Below are positions 1-10,905 of a stretch of DNA of 64,000 bases, piece after piece; within the stretch, counting starts at the first letter, position 1; each line of letters starts with the position of its first letter. The stretch comes from Meconema thalassinum (Eukaryota > Arthropoda > Insecta > Orthoptera > Tettigoniidae): assembly GCA_946902985.2 (NCBI GenBank), contig OX336398.1, positions 230,231,556-230,295,555 of the forward strand. The letters run 5' to 3'. The notes beneath the pieces were generated by a model. That model was not told where the DNA came from, ran no database searches, and saw nothing but the letters and a program-made list of their open reading frames with translations. The translations under genes were made by a program, and so were the position numbers.

Positions 1-724
1 AACAATAAAAATAAAAGTTTTAAAAAATAATTATAAAAATAAAAATTACGATTACAAAAACAAATATAAAAAGACACGGATAGTCAGTCTGAAAGACTAG
101 ACTTTGTATAATTTTAAATGCTACAAATGCTACAAATGCCGACTCCCGGCACTAAAAGCCATACGCTATAGAAATAAAAATTGAAAAAAATAATAATAAA
201 AAAATGGCAAAAAAAAGCAAGTTCAAACCAAGGTCAAAGGAGGTAGCTGGATGAATGACGTCACGCTGACCTGAGCGCGCGGTGAAAGGAGGAAACTCAA
301 GCAGTACTATGACGGCACACACCTCAGTGCATTCTCGGTACATTTCGTCCTGTCACCGTAACGTAACGCCAGACCCCAGATAAAGTCAACATAATCATTT
401 AAATGATGATATTAAAATAACATTAATCTAATTATAAAAGTAAATATTATTAAAATACGTAATACGTAATTATCAACTGTAAATAAATAAATAATTTAAT
501 TAGTCATAATTATTAAAATTAAATCTATAAAACATTAGTTTAATAATTCAAAAAATAAATTAAATGTGAATAGTCTACACATGAAAATAGAAAATACATA
601 GAAATCGTTTGCCCTATAAATGGTTAACGCCTTTAAAATAATGATAACAATTTTAAACAATTTTTATTTTCGATTGCACTGCTTGTAATCCATTGAAACT
701 TGTAACATGGAAACTACCTCATGT
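1..724. other. AT-rich spacer with an old retroposon 3' end
   Basis: This stretch is AT-rich with no convincing gene. Positions about 75-140 recur in inverted orientation near 60821-60888. Positions about 143-175 read GGCACTAAAAGCCATACG and then become A-rich, the same 3' signature seen at the end of the SINE-like copy near 29811 and at LINE ends elsewhere in the window. I read it as the tail of an old retroposon whose head is not recognisable. A short minus-strand frame at 152-343 has no family resemblance and is not called. Confidence 0.5.
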
Positions 725-1045
725 TAGAGTATAGTTTTGGCAAAAATGAAAGTTGACTTAAGAGATCTATACGGGCCAAACGTTCGTGTGTCTGTGTGTC
801 TTCCCCGTATGAATTCAAACACGACAAAACCGAATTGGTCCAAATTTGGTACAGCAGTAACACTAGCAAAGGGCACATTAACAAAATCAAAATGGTGGTC
901 ACCCAAATATTAAATAATATTACGACTAAAGTAATCCTCGGATCAGTACCAAATTTTGTAAAAACAAACCTCCATTTCGGATGCGCCAAAACTGCAAAGT
1001 CTTCAGCCAAACCATTTCAAGATGGCGGCCGTGTGAATCTTGCAA
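725..1045 (-). mobile_element. Diverged Helentron-like relic (family H1), 3' part
   Basis: Read on the minus strand, this segment follows the repeat units seen at 24.6-25.7 kb: a GCCGCCATCTT block, a TTTGCTAGTGTTACTGCTGTACC block, a short CA-rich stretch, and then a 'gatct-taagtc-actttcatttttgc' 3' part. It is the most diverged H1 copy in the window. Its 3' hairpin has decayed, so the exact end near 725 is approximate. Confidence 0.6.
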
Positions 1046-1410
1046 GCATCATAATCCATAACTTATGACCCACCAGTTTTACTTATCAAACACAGGGTAG
1101 TTTAACAGTCAGACTTTGCCGTGCTCAATTACACAACAAGTTAGTGACTAACGTCTCAACCATATTTCAGTAGTATGAGTTTGTTGTACGTATTACACAG
1201 ATAAAAATACTATACATTTAGTATTAAATGGTTTCTATAGAAAGCATAAAACGCTGAATAAATCGTTTATTCCATGACATTATTTGCCAAGGAGTTGTAT
1301 CTAAGGCTGTTGATAACATTCACGCTGTAATGGTTAGGTTTGGCTGAGTGGTATCATGGCGAGTCGAAATTTTATAATTTAGAAACACCCTGTATATAGA
1401 AACATCTCAC
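1046..1410. other. Spacer, nothing recognised
   Basis: No coding or repeat structure was recognised. A TGGCTGAGTGGTATCATGG string near 1340 resembles a tRNA A box, but no B box follows, so no RNA gene is called. Confidence 0.4.
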
Positions 1411-1565
1411 GAGATGTTCAGTAAAGAACATATAGCCTACTTTTTCCTAAATGCATGGGCCAAGTTATAAATCTTTGTCCTTCTCAAGGAGTATAATTGA
1501 ATGTTGATTGTAGTAGCTTGTTGAAATACAATATGCTATACGAATATTATACGTCGATCGATTGA
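1411..1565 (+). mobile_element. Helentron-like family H1, 5' end fragment
   Basis: It matches the 5' ends at 18.78 kb and 24.49 kb: AGATGTTC...GAAC..TATAGCCTAC, then a block around TTTGTCCTTCTCAAGGAGTA and GTAGCTTGTTGAAATACAA. The ATGTTC/GAACAT pair can form a small hairpin immediately before the subterminal AGCCTACTTT. The match ends near 1565, so only about 150 bp of the element remains. Confidence 0.7.
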
Positions 1566-1587
1566 ATCCCCAACTGAATTATATATA

Positions 1588-1872
1588 CGCACACCAATAC
1601 AGCCATCACAATAACACAGATTATGAGACAAAATTCAACACTCACCCAAGTACACCGGGTTCAATGACATTGATGTGCATGCATCTCAAATGAAACAACA
1701 ACAGCGGCTTACGCAAATCCTTCCTCGTTTAAAAGTACACACACTAGTAAGCCTACATACATCACAGTGACACATGTTATCAGACAACTTCTACACACAC
1801 CCAAGTACACGGAGCTACAAGACTATGATGCCGCAAAGCCCCAAAATATTCAACAACAAAAACAACAACAAT
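1588..1872 (+). repeat. Two tandem SINE 3'-end fragments with AAC-rich tails
   Basis: Two copies of a sequence around ACACACCCAAGTACACnGnG occur, at about 1588-1700 and 1745-1872. Each ends in CAACAACA-type repeats. The same block precedes the 3' stem-loop of the S5 SINE at 14.4-14.56 kb. They look like 5'-truncated SINE copies inserted next to one another. No tRNA-like head is present. Confidence 0.5.
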
Positions 1873-2053
1873 AGACTCTACCACAGATCAAGGAAAACGA
1901 ATTTTAATCGCTGTAGTCGATTGTTGAAATATGTGGTGTTATATGTATATATAATACTTTCTATTGCAAACACACACTATATAACATGCTTATAACATGT
2001 GAGTAGTTATAAATCAATAAATACAACAAAAATCAAGTAAAACAAGAAGTTCC

Positions 2054-3366
2054 GTTAAGAACTATACAGCCTACTTTTCATGCCAATGATTATTCTACAG
2101 AATATGAACCTATCTAGAATAATGACGAAATTAAGTTGCTAATATCGAAATTTCCAATTAGTTTGAAATACTGTATACCTGGCATAATGTATCCTAATAG
2201 AGCACTACAGTTGGCAGCCCTGATGACTGAATATATTCTTAGTTCCGTCTCTTACGGTACTAAATACAAAATTTGGTTGAAGTCCACTGGATAGCATGGA
2301 CGTTACATGCAGTTAAACATTGGATCTAACAGCGCGCGTAAAATCATGTTGGCAACAATGTCATGCATGTATTGGCCAGAAATAATCTGAAATAATATGA
2401 TCTATTGTTGTGCCAATTTTGAATGAAATCCATTAGTTAGTATAGAAGTTACATGCATTTTAAAATTGGACCTATCAGCAGGCTTAGAATCATGTTGGCA
2501 GCACTGACGTATATTAGTTACTCCAAATTCGTCTAGAATGCCAGGTACTATACGTGTGCAAAGTTTAGAGCTATTGGCTTGCATACTTTCTGATATATTG
2601 ATATTAGGGTAACAAAAATAGGGACAGCACATATTAACAGTTGGCAGCCCTGGTTGCTCCTTAGAATACGCATAGTCATATCTGTTATGGTACACATAGC
2701 ACATACGAAATTTGGTTGAAATCCAAATGATAGTATGGAAGTTACATGTATTTAAAGTTGGACCTGTCAGCAGGCTTAGAATCATGTTGGTAGCACTGAC
2801 GTATATAAGTTACTCCAAATTAATATAGAATGTCAGGTACTATACGTGTGCATAGTTTAAAGCTGTCGGCTTGCATACTTTCTGATATATTGGTATTTGG
2901 ATAAAATAAATTAGGAGCATTTATTAACAGTTGGCAGCCCTGGTAGGTCTTAAGAATACGCTCAGTCATATCTGGTTATGTACACATACAACATACGAAA
3001 TTTGGTTGAATTCCGCTTGATAGTGTAGAAGTTATATGCATTTAAATATTGGACCTATCAGGAGGCTTATAATCATTTTGGCAACACTGCCATGTTTGGC
3101 CTCCTGGAAATTAAACTGAAATATTATGATCTGTACGTGTGCCAATTTTGAAATAGCTCCCATTCATACTTTCCAAGATATCCAACATGGAGCTCAAATT
3201 TCAATTGCGATTTTTTAGCAGTTGGTAGCACTGACATCATTTTCAAATATGGCCGTGAGATATTCAGGTATAGATCTTTATTCCTACCAAATTTTGTTTC
3301 GATTGCTGCAGCCGTTTAGGAGTTGATAGGGGGGGACACACACACAGCCAGCCAGACAGACAGAAG

Positions 3367-3402
<36 letters not shown>

Positions 3403-3467
3403 CACATTTGCCCGATCTCATAAGTCTACTTTTTCCTCATTTTTGCAAAATGTGAAAAGTAGGCTAA
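2054..3467 (+). mobile_element. Helentron-like H1 variant with internal ~290 bp tandem units
   Basis: The 5' end carries the AGTTC-cgtta-AGAACT hairpin followed by CAGCCTACTTTTC. The 3' end carries the reverse complement GAAAAGTAGGCTAA after a hairpin (ctactttttcctcatttttgcaaaatgtgaaaagtagg). Between them, a ~290 bp module repeats: GGACCTATCAGCAGGCTTAGAATC-like blocks near 2466, 2760 and 3051, and AGTTGGCAGCCCTG blocks near 2209, 2639 and 2929. A (CAGA)n microsatellite at about 3352-3402 lies just upstream of the 3' hairpin. Short subterminal inverted repeats, a 3' hairpin, internal tandem repeats and a microsatellite together resemble non-autonomous Helentron (HINE/DINE-like) elements. No helicase or Rep gene is present. 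The class assignment is inference. Confidence 0.65.
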
Positions 3468-3588
3468 AAATTGAACCTGCTTGGATTTGATTCACACACA
3501 GAAAAACTGACACCTTTTGGGCAGTGTGGACTGTAGATCTCATATGCCTACTTTTTTGTGTGCAAAAAGCGGAAGTAAGCTAATAATG
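3468..3588 (+). mobile_element. Tandem extra H1 3' terminus
   Basis: Immediately downstream of the previous element, a second 3' end occurs: GTAGATCTCATATGCCTACTTTTTT, a short loop, then GGAAGTAAGCTAAT. It matches the 3' hairpin at 25.7 kb. Tandem 3' ends are known for Helitron-type elements. Confidence 0.55.
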
Positions 3589-4541
3589 AATATTACGTGA
3601 TAGCTTGTCTGTGTGTATGTACGTCCTTTATGCGTTCATATACCATTCATCCAATTGCGATGAAACTTTAGTAAGTTGTTGTACACGCTCCCACTAATGT
3701 TTCCGAATTAGTAAACGTGTTTTACAATTCTTTAGAGGCAGTTACCGGAAAAAGAAAGTAATATTGTGTATCGAAAAGCACTTCAATAAACATAATTACA
3801 ACGCCAACATTATATTTTTTTATTGGCAATGCTTGCCAGGGACAGCCTGTAACAAATAAATAAATGTATCTTCAGAAACAACCATAATTAAGGAAAAACT
3901 TTCCTCCCATACATAAATTCACTGCTATCCACTAATGTAAAGTTTAATAATTGACACTGCTTGAGTAACTTTCTAAACCTCCAAATACTTCATGCAAAAT
4001 CATATGTTTGCATATTCATGCATAATTTGGTTATTTTGGCAAAATGCATCCGTGGCAAGCGCATATCTCTGCTTGAGAAGGGCGTATATTCTAATTTCCT
4101 GATGTTTTGAAGCGCTTTTTGTTACTTCGTGTTCTTAAAATCGTATGTTTCGATTCGGACTCCGAGAGTTTATCACAGAATAATAATGAAATTATTTTAA
4201 TATCTTGTACGTCTCAGTACTTTCTGCAAGTCAATGTCAAGTTCTTTTTTTTTTCATTCAGCATTCACTACGTATAGGTAAATATTGAAAAATGATTTTC
4301 ATAAAAAAAATCAATAGCTATTAAAATTCTATATCAGTTTCAGTAAACGTAAAAATAAACATAATAAAATAATTGTTGATGGTCAACATTTCCTACTATT
4401 TAGACCTGTCTTTAGTTGAGATATTGTATTTAAAACAGGTCCGTCTGTTTATATTTCCTTTATATTTGAAATAGAAACGCTAAAGGATACGGAGTGATCG
4501 TAATTGCCGTAGTTATTTCATGGTGCATATTATTTGAAACC
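3589..4541. other. Spacer with an unidentified old repeat
   Basis: The start (about 3596-3700, with TGTGTGTATGTACGTCC and GATGAAACTTTAGTA) has the style of the leading part of a non-autonomous repeat, but I cannot assign a family. The remainder to 4541 is AT-rich and shows nothing recognisable. Confidence 0.35.
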
Positions 4542-4917
4542 TAGCTTGCCACGGTGGGTGAGTGGATAGCGTGTCGGTCTACTAATCCCAAGATTGCAGG
4601 TTCGCTCCTGGCCGTGGTAAGTGGTTTTTGAAAGGCGGCAAAAATACGACACGCATGTCATACGATGTTGCCATGTCAAAGAACCCATTTGAATTCAGTA
4701 GCCCGTGTTCATAATGGCAAAATTAATCTCGGGAGTTTCCGCCAACACAATGTTCCTCATTTCTTTACTAGGAAGCGCTATAATTTTCAAGCAGCTTAGA
4801 TATCTAACCTCCTTGACTTTCATAGTGATTCATGGAACAACGAAATTCGACATGCTAGCTACCCTCTGGGTGTCAAATTACAAAGCTTGCATCCGGCATC
4901 CGAGGCCATACGATATT
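4542..4917 (+). mobile_element. tRNA-derived SINE, family S1, full length
   Basis: The head CACGGTGGGTGAGTGGATAGCG...GGTTCGCTCCTGG carries A-box-like and B-box-like polymerase III promoter motifs. A ~300 bp body follows, then the 3' end GAGGCCATACGATATTATTATT. The copy is flanked by a 13 bp direct repeat ATTATTTGAAACC (4529-4541 and 4918-4930), a target-site duplication typical of LINE-mediated retroposition. Other copies lie at 8763-9075, 17141-17528 (minus) and 28388-28773. A 73-codon reading frame inside it is incidental. Confidence 0.85.
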
Positions 4918-4930
4918 ATTATTTGAAACC

Positions 4931-5815
4931 CGATGCATATTTGACCAATCATTAGTGCATTTTTGCATGCATATTTATTCGTTTAATACTGCATGCACTT
5001 CCGGGCCTTAGTGATAAGCCTAGGGCGGGAAAGAGAAAATAGCAATCTTGTGACATCGCAATAAATGGCGCTGTCTCACTCTGAGAAGAACGTTCTCTCT
5101 TAGTCGCCTTCGTACGCGGTCTCCTTTATAGCAGGAACAGACTAACGATATACGCATTTTCTTTCTGTTACATTATTACCTAAATCATAGTAAATTATAC
5201 TTTAACGAGCAATTTTGAGTTGCTCTTGTTTAAATCCCGCGAGGGAATAATACACCGGCGATATCTATAAAGCAGAGAACAAGTACAGCAAACAATGTTA
5301 TTTGTTCTAAAGTGCGCATCACGAGATCCTAATTACATCTTGAAAGTGCTGTAATTACCCTCAAGTCTTTGCTTTGTCGCAAGACTTTAATGACTTGCAG
5401 ACTCTCCGTCTTTACGGCTTAGGTTTGAGCACTTGTATGGGAAACTGATGCTAGATCCTTCCGACAATGATCGTAAATTATACTTAACGGCTCGTTTTCA
5501 AACAATAAACTATATTATATTGATAATAAAAAGAATAGCATAACATCCCTAACGACAGTAATAAACGGGTGTTTTTTCTTGAGCCTCCTGTTGTACTGTA
5601 CATGAAAAAGTAAAAGTGTATATGACGAAATAATTTATTATCAAACCTTGGTCACTTATAATCCCCGTGAAGATTGAGCCATTTCCCGCATCTCTCGACG
5701 AGCCTTCCAATCCTCCTTTAAAATGTTCCTGTCAGTGAGTTTACACGTGCAGTAACGCTGTTGTAAGTTAAACTCTGACCTCTGAGCCATTTTGAGCCTA
5801 TTTTCATCATATGAG
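4931..5815. other. Spacer, nothing recognised
   Basis: It has mixed composition with no reading frame resembling a known family, no inverted ends and no tRNA-like boxes. Confidence 0.4.
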
Positions 5816-6185
5816 AACAAGTAGTTCCGTGATGAACTAAATAGTCTAATTTCCTATATCCTACTGATCTTACTTAGGACACGAGAAATGAAAACGAGAT
5901 TTTAAAAAATATTGCACAGCCACCACTTTAAAGTTCTCATAAAATTCCATTACCAATTTCACAGTGCTCGGATGAAAAGTCGCAAGAAAAATACATTTAA
6001 ATTTCGCGTCGCCACCATGTTGATTTTGTGCTCACCAGCTTATTGAATGATCCATAGATGAACTTAAGGTAAGAGCCTGTATCAACATACAAAATTTCAG
6101 TCTGATTGCTGTCGTCTAATAGATTCGTAGGTATTGTGAGCCGTCTAAATAATTCGGATGGTCGCCGTGTTGAATTGTTATATAT
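5816..6185 (+). mobile_element. H1 Helentron-like element, 5' part, interrupted by a solo LTR
   Basis: The 5' end AGTTCCGTGATGAACT followed by AATAGTCTAATTT mirrors the 2054 copy. The body continues to 6185, where the LTR at 6186-6984 interrupts it. Sequence after 6984 may continue the same element, but I cannot locate its 3' hairpin. Confidence 0.5.
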
Positions 6186-6984
6186 TGTTACGTGCCACCC
6201 CCCCCCCCTAGTGGCACTTTTGTTAACTGGATTACGGTGGGTAGAAAGCACAACACAGGTTGTTCCTTTAAAGAAATGATTAATTTTATTGCGGCCAGAA
6301 AGATACACTACTCATCAGCGAATACAAGCAATTAGAACCTTACTCCAGCTTCCTCAAGTCTCTTGCTTATGGAGAGCTCTTGCCCCCCTTTCACTTGTCA
6401 ACAGATAATCTTCTCGCTAATGAGTCAGGTGGCCTTCACAGAACTACATGCATCACTTCCCTATGTACACAAATTACAGTTACTTACGATGACCTGCTAC
6501 ACGCTGCTTCGCTGTTCACGAGCTGGGAAACAATGTTACTGGATTTCGTAACTCGCACGGCACTTCACCACAATATCTCTGACGCTCAGTGAAATCACAC
6601 TCACTCAAAACACAGGCAGTCCCCTGTATGCTTCTCACTTCCTCGCTGTCAAGAGAAACGGCTTTACTAGGGATTTCGCAAGTCACCACACTTCAGTCGC
6701 TCAGGATAAACGCTCGCACTAGCTTTTAAAACACAACACACACTGCTTGACAGGTCGCTCTTATATAGCAGGCCGGTGACTCAATAAATGCTTCTAGACC
6801 CATCCAGGGTTCGCGGCTTCTCGAGGCTTCCATCGCTGGCTGGGTCACGAATATTCTGGACCATCCCTTTGTCCTAGTAGTCCTGTTGCATAAGGCACAC
6901 GCAATACACTGAGGCAGAGCAGCCCAGCCCTGGGGCAGTTGTGACTCATGCGGCGAGCGATGAAACAAACTCACAGCCGTAACA
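6186..6984 (-). mobile_element. Solo LTR of an LTR retrotransposon (799 bp)
   Basis: The element begins TGTTACG and ends CGTAACA, the TG...CA ends of an LTR with 6-7 bp inverted termini. It is flanked by a 4 bp direct repeat ATAT (6182-6185 and 6985-6988). On the minus strand a TATATAAG box lies near 6763-6771 and an AATAAA signal near 6283-6288, in the order expected of U3, R and U5. No gag or pol sequence lies on either side, so this is a solo LTR left by recombination. A C-run lies at 6198-6208. The 4 bp duplication fits Gypsy-like elements but does not prove the family. Short frames inside it are not called as genes. Confidence 0.75.
6763..6771 (-). promoter_or_regulatory. Putative LTR TATA box
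   Basis: TATATAAG on the minus strand lies inside the solo LTR, upstream of the AATAAA signal on the same strand. It is the best candidate for the retrotransposon core promoter. Confidence 0.45.
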
Positions 6985-7675
6985 ATATGTAGGCCATAGA
7001 GTTATGTACCATTAGACAATACTCCCATTTTCGTCCAGCACTGGCTAATTTTGTTTCGCAGCAAGCAGAAATTTCCTACTTTCTTTAGCTTTTCACCTGC
7101 AAATTTGATTGTTCCTTTTTGATGTGTAACATCTATCCACTCGGTTGGTGGATATTTTTGTGGGAGTGATTTTGAAAAATGGGACGGAAGTGGATCGGAA
7201 CGATCTCGATCGAACGGAAGTGTGCTCGAACGGAAGTGTGCTAGTGGCAGTGGTGGATCGAACGGAAGTGTAAGACGCACTGCCAACTCGATCGATCCAG
7301 CTGGCAGTGGTAAGATCCAGCTGGCAGTGGTAAGAGAAACAATGAACACGCGGTGTCGGAAATTGATACCATGACGTACTCTCGGCCATGTGGAATGTAT
7401 ATGACATACTGAACGGTAAACGCTCATGCGAATTCTGGTGTCAAGTGATTGAAACAAATCACATGGTACATGTTCGAAGTCTTCGTATCAGTATTTAAAT
7501 GGTAAAATGCCTTAATATCAAAGATTCTAAGTAGTCGGCATTGCATTGGCATAAGGCATTTTAAACTCAATGTCACTCAGGAACATTATCGAAACAAGCA
7601 AAATATAAATGAAACTTAATTCCGTAATGCAGTATTATTGGAACGTGGAAATAAGCCACCATCTTGTGCACAATA
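6985..7675. other. Spacer with short direct repeats at 7195-7335
   Basis: Short tandem motifs occur: GATCGAACGGAAGTGT-like units at about 7205-7275 and GATCCAGCTGGCAGTGGTAA twice at about 7294-7334. Two overlapping minus-strand frames over this region (to 151 codons) owe their length to these repeats and match no family I know. Confidence 0.45.
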
Positions 7676-7765
7676 TTTGCGTGGTCGAAATAGCCGTGGG
7701 GTTATTGCGTATGACCGTGAATCTAGAGATCTTGGGTTCAAATCCTGGGCGGGGTAGATATTTTT
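7676..7765 (+). repeat. tRNA-like SINE head fragment
   Basis: GTGGTCGAAATAGCCGTGGGG is followed about 40 bases later by GGGTTCAAATCCTGGG, a B-box-like sequence. The arms do not pair as a functional tRNA acceptor stem, so I read it as a decayed tRNA-derived retroposon head. Confidence 0.45.
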
Positions 7766-8762
7766 GCTACCAGATTATCATTTTAAACGATATTCATCAT
7801 ATCAATATGACTCATTTTAACAGAATCCATATGAAATTACGTGTTGGTCTGTGAATGAAGAGGACCTGTTTATCAGGAATTTAAGGTTATGAGCGGTGTC
7901 GCGTCTATTAATCTAGTTGATCCATATCGTATTCTTTATTTAGGCTAGTGCTGGTGGAAGCTACAAATCATCTAATAAAATGAGTTCCGTATTATAAACT
8001 ACAATATCTGTAAAACACTCCCTTATACAATAGATTAATATTTGTGCCAATAATAGTATAAAATACCTGTGTATCTACAAATCACTTGAGGTTTCTTCTA
8101 TGTCAGATGTTACACATCATATGCGACTACTGTAAGGCTCGTATATATATATTTGCTGCATTCAATTAGTAATATGTGGTAGTAATTATATCATCCATCA
8201 TTTTACCAGGGCCTTGATGTTAGGCACCCCTTCCCTTAAAACAGCGAGGTATCAAGATGATTGTCGTTGGAATGTTTACTAGACTAATTCCCTCTGAGTT
8301 AGCAGTGGTGTGGTCATTATGGTGAAGAGATATTCCGGTGGTTTAGTCTTGTGTCAAGTGCTCAAGGTAAATGTGCTATTGTAATTAATGAGGACACATT
8401 CACCACACGTCGCTTGTGTTCACCAGAAGAGAAGGGCGATAAATCTCAAGCCCGGCTCATGGACGCTGTGAGCGAAAAAGCAAACCCACATTCCCCAAAT
8501 TGCAAAATGCATGTCTGTTAGTTTTGTAGATCGAAATCCGGGTGGTATTGCAAAATCTACTTTTTATTGTTTACCTAGTTGTACGAATGGGTTTGAGTCC
8601 TGTCCCTGACAGAGTGTGTTTCTTTTTCCGTATGTTAGGTTGATTTCATTGCGATTTCCGGAAAATTTCGACGCATCTTCGCGTTTTACATCCCCCAGAC
8701 CCCAGAACCACTGTCAGTTTAAAATTTTATATAAAATATATTTATCTACATCCCTTTCTTGT
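7766..8762. other. Spacer, nothing recognised
   Basis: AT-rich sequence without recognisable coding or repeat features. Confidence 0.4.
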
Positions 8763-9078
8763 GGCTTGCCATGGTAAATGAGTGGTTATCGTGTCCGACT
8801 ACCAACCACAAGCTTGCAGGTTCGCTCCTGCCATGGTAAGTGATTTTTGAAAGGCGACAAAAATCACGGCACGAATCTTGGGATTTTCCGCCAACACAAA
8901 TGTTCCTCCTTTCTCTACTAGAAAGCGCTATAGTGTCAAGGAGCTGAGATTTCTAACCTCCTTGTCTTTCATAGCGCTCCAGGGAACGACTAAATCCGAC
9001 ATGAAAGCTGCCCTCTGGGCGTCAAATAACAATGCTTGCACGTGGCACCTGGAGCAAAACGATATTATTATTATTACC
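8763..9078 (+). mobile_element. SINE S1, diverged copy
   Basis: It has the same order as the 4542 copy: GCCATGGTAAATGAGTGGTTATCGTG head, GGTTCGCTCCTGCC B box, the body with TTCCTCC...CTACTAGAAAGCGCTATAG, and the tail AAAACGATATTATTATTA. It lacks about 60 bp of the body after the head relative to the 4542 and 28388 copies. Confidence 0.8.
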
Positions 9079-9601
9079 ATTTGTGGACAAGATAATTACC
9101 GTCAGTTTTGCAGCAATCACTTTTAAATGCATACTATTTTAGCACGACATAAAATCTTGGTCTAGTTCGTTAATGGGCAACATTGGACGAGGGGTCGGAG
9201 GATGAAAAAGTGAAATAAAAATTATATATGAATTTTTGAACTGATGATGGTTTTGAGGTCTGGAGGATGTGAAATTTTCTGAAAACAGGGTAGCTTTCTC
9301 ATGAAATCTACCTAATGAAGGCCGATGAAGGAACTATTCTTTAAAACTCAGCAATCTTTCTAGGTTTGTGCCGTGTCTTGTGTGGGGTTTGCTTACATGT
9401 GACACGCTGTCAGCCTGCTTGGTTGACAAGTAGAGTCACGCTCGTGGTATGTGACTCAGCTCCAGTAGCCTCAGTCTCAGTGGTGACATGAGCTCCTGTT
9501 CCACTTAACAGTGCTGTTGCGCAACAATTAGCAACACTTCATTCTTAATTAGTACATTATTACAATTATTATTTTTTCCGTTCTGTCTAACATGTTGCAA
9601 C
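9079..9601 (+). other. Spacer, then probable 5' UTR of the CR1-type LINE
   Basis: From about 9360 the sequence becomes less AT-rich and leads without interruption into the ORF1 start at 9602. It probably includes the LINE 5' UTR. I cannot place the element's 5' end, because no target duplication or second copy is available in the window. Confidence 0.4.
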
Positions 9602-10846
9602 ATGGCGGCGGCTGTTAGTACCGAGTCTGAGTTATCTCCGATAAATCTCAAAATCAGTGACGAAAAGTGTGTTAAATGTAATAGAGTAGTGAAAAACGGT
9701 TTTCTATGTACAATTTGTGACGAATGGTACCATTTTCGCTGTAGAAATATCAATATCAAGTCCAATTTTAACGAACATGAAAGTGAGTGGATCTGCGTTG
9801 CATGTAAACAAAGCGGCAATAGCATGGAGACTAAACAACAACAACAAAACAATTATGAATCCGTAGTTAAAATTTTAGGTGTACTTCAAGAAGACTTAAT
9901 GGCCTTGAGAGCTGAAAATGAATCTTTAAAAGAAAGATGATGATGATGATAATTGTTGTTTTAAGGGGCCTAACATCGAGGTTATCGGCCCTTAAAAGAA
10001 AGAATTGCTGCGTTAGAAGAAGACAAGAAAGAAATACAGAATTGGACAAAGGTTACAGGTCGCAATTTTAGGCCTAATGCAAATCAAATGGGACGAAACG
10101 AGTATGTTGTGAAACACACAAGTGCAACAGTGAAGTGCTTCAATAAATTTCAAGTGCTTGAACATGTTTCAAATGACACGTTTTCACAGGAATCATCCAA
10201 TAGTAAAACCAAACACAGTGCTAGGAGCCCACAGAAGAAAACTAATAATTCAACTTCCTCACGGCAAGCAGTCAACGTGTATGCAGACAGCCAGGGTAGG
10301 GGCTTGGCAGAAGAAATCAAGACTAATCTCAATAATCCTTGTATACAAGTGTGTGGATCAGTAAAACCTGGTGCAAAAACTGTGGATGTTCTTGCCAATT
10401 GCAATCCTCTAATGGAAAAGGACAATTATGTAGTAATTGTGACAGGGACAAACGATGTTGCTGCTAATGAAGGTAACAAATTAGTCAGGAGTTTGAAAGG
10501 TAAGCTCTCAATAATGAATAATTCACGAGTAATTGTGGTTAATGTACCTTATAGACATGATCTTATGAAGGAATCTTGTGTTAATATGGCTGTAAGTGAA
10601 ACTAATGCTCAAATTCATAGCTTATGTAAACATTTAAAAAATTGTGAAGTTATTGTTATTCCCAAATTTAGCAGAGAAATGTTTACTAAGCATGGCTTGC
10701 ACCTTAACCACAAAGGGAAAGAAGCACTAGGAAGGGAAATTGCTTGCATTATCAGGAGGGAGATTAGCGATGTCTCAAAATTGAGAAAAGCTATACCTCT
10801 TACCGGGCCTTTGCAGGGAAACGTGCTAGGAAACTCGGATCCTTAA
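9602..10846 (+). pseudogene. CR1-type LINE ORF1 (PHD finger plus SGNH esterase), interrupted
   Basis: ORF1 of a CR1-clade LINE. The N-terminal part (9602-9940) carries a complete C4HC3 PHD finger at about residues 23-67: KCVKC, LCTIC, WYHFRC and ICVAC. A charged coiled-coil-like segment follows. The C-terminal part (from about 10003; open frame from ATG 10088) has an SGNH/GDSL-hydrolase pattern: YADSQGRG (block I, Ser), VTGTND (block III) and KHGLHLN (Asp-His-type block V). PHD plus esterase is known in CR1-group ORF1 proteins; the role is thought to be nucleic-acid or membrane association of the RNP. The two parts lie in the same frame. They are separated by a 55 bp SINE-tail insertion with an 11 bp target duplication that introduces a TGA stop at 9938-9940. 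ATG 9602 follows GCAAC and precedes a GC-rich codon run. ORF2 starts 59 bases after the stop. Confidence 0.85.
9937..9991 (-). mobile_element. 55 bp SINE 3'-tail insertion inside ORF1
   Basis: The insert reads on the minus strand GGGCCGATAACCTCGATGTT, then AGGCCCCTTAAAACAACAAT and ATC repeats. That is the 3' stem-loop and tail shared with the repeat at 55919-56621. It is flanked by an 11 bp target duplication TTAAAAGAAAG (9926-9936 and 9992-10002). Insert plus duplication is 66 bp, so the frame is kept, but a TGA stop falls inside. This is an extreme 5' truncation from a recent retroposition. Confidence 0.85.
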
Positions 10847-10905
10847 ACCAGAAACCTTGTACAAAGATCCGAGTTGAAAATAATGTTACAGACAAATTAG
10901 TAATT

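Noticed and set aside
7002..7457. 151-codon minus-strand frame as a gene
   Set aside because: Low-complexity content from short DNA repeats, an overlapping frame of similar length, and no recognisable domain.
10150..10425. Minus-strand frame within the CR1 ORF1
   Set aside because: Shadow of the ORF1 esterase coding region.
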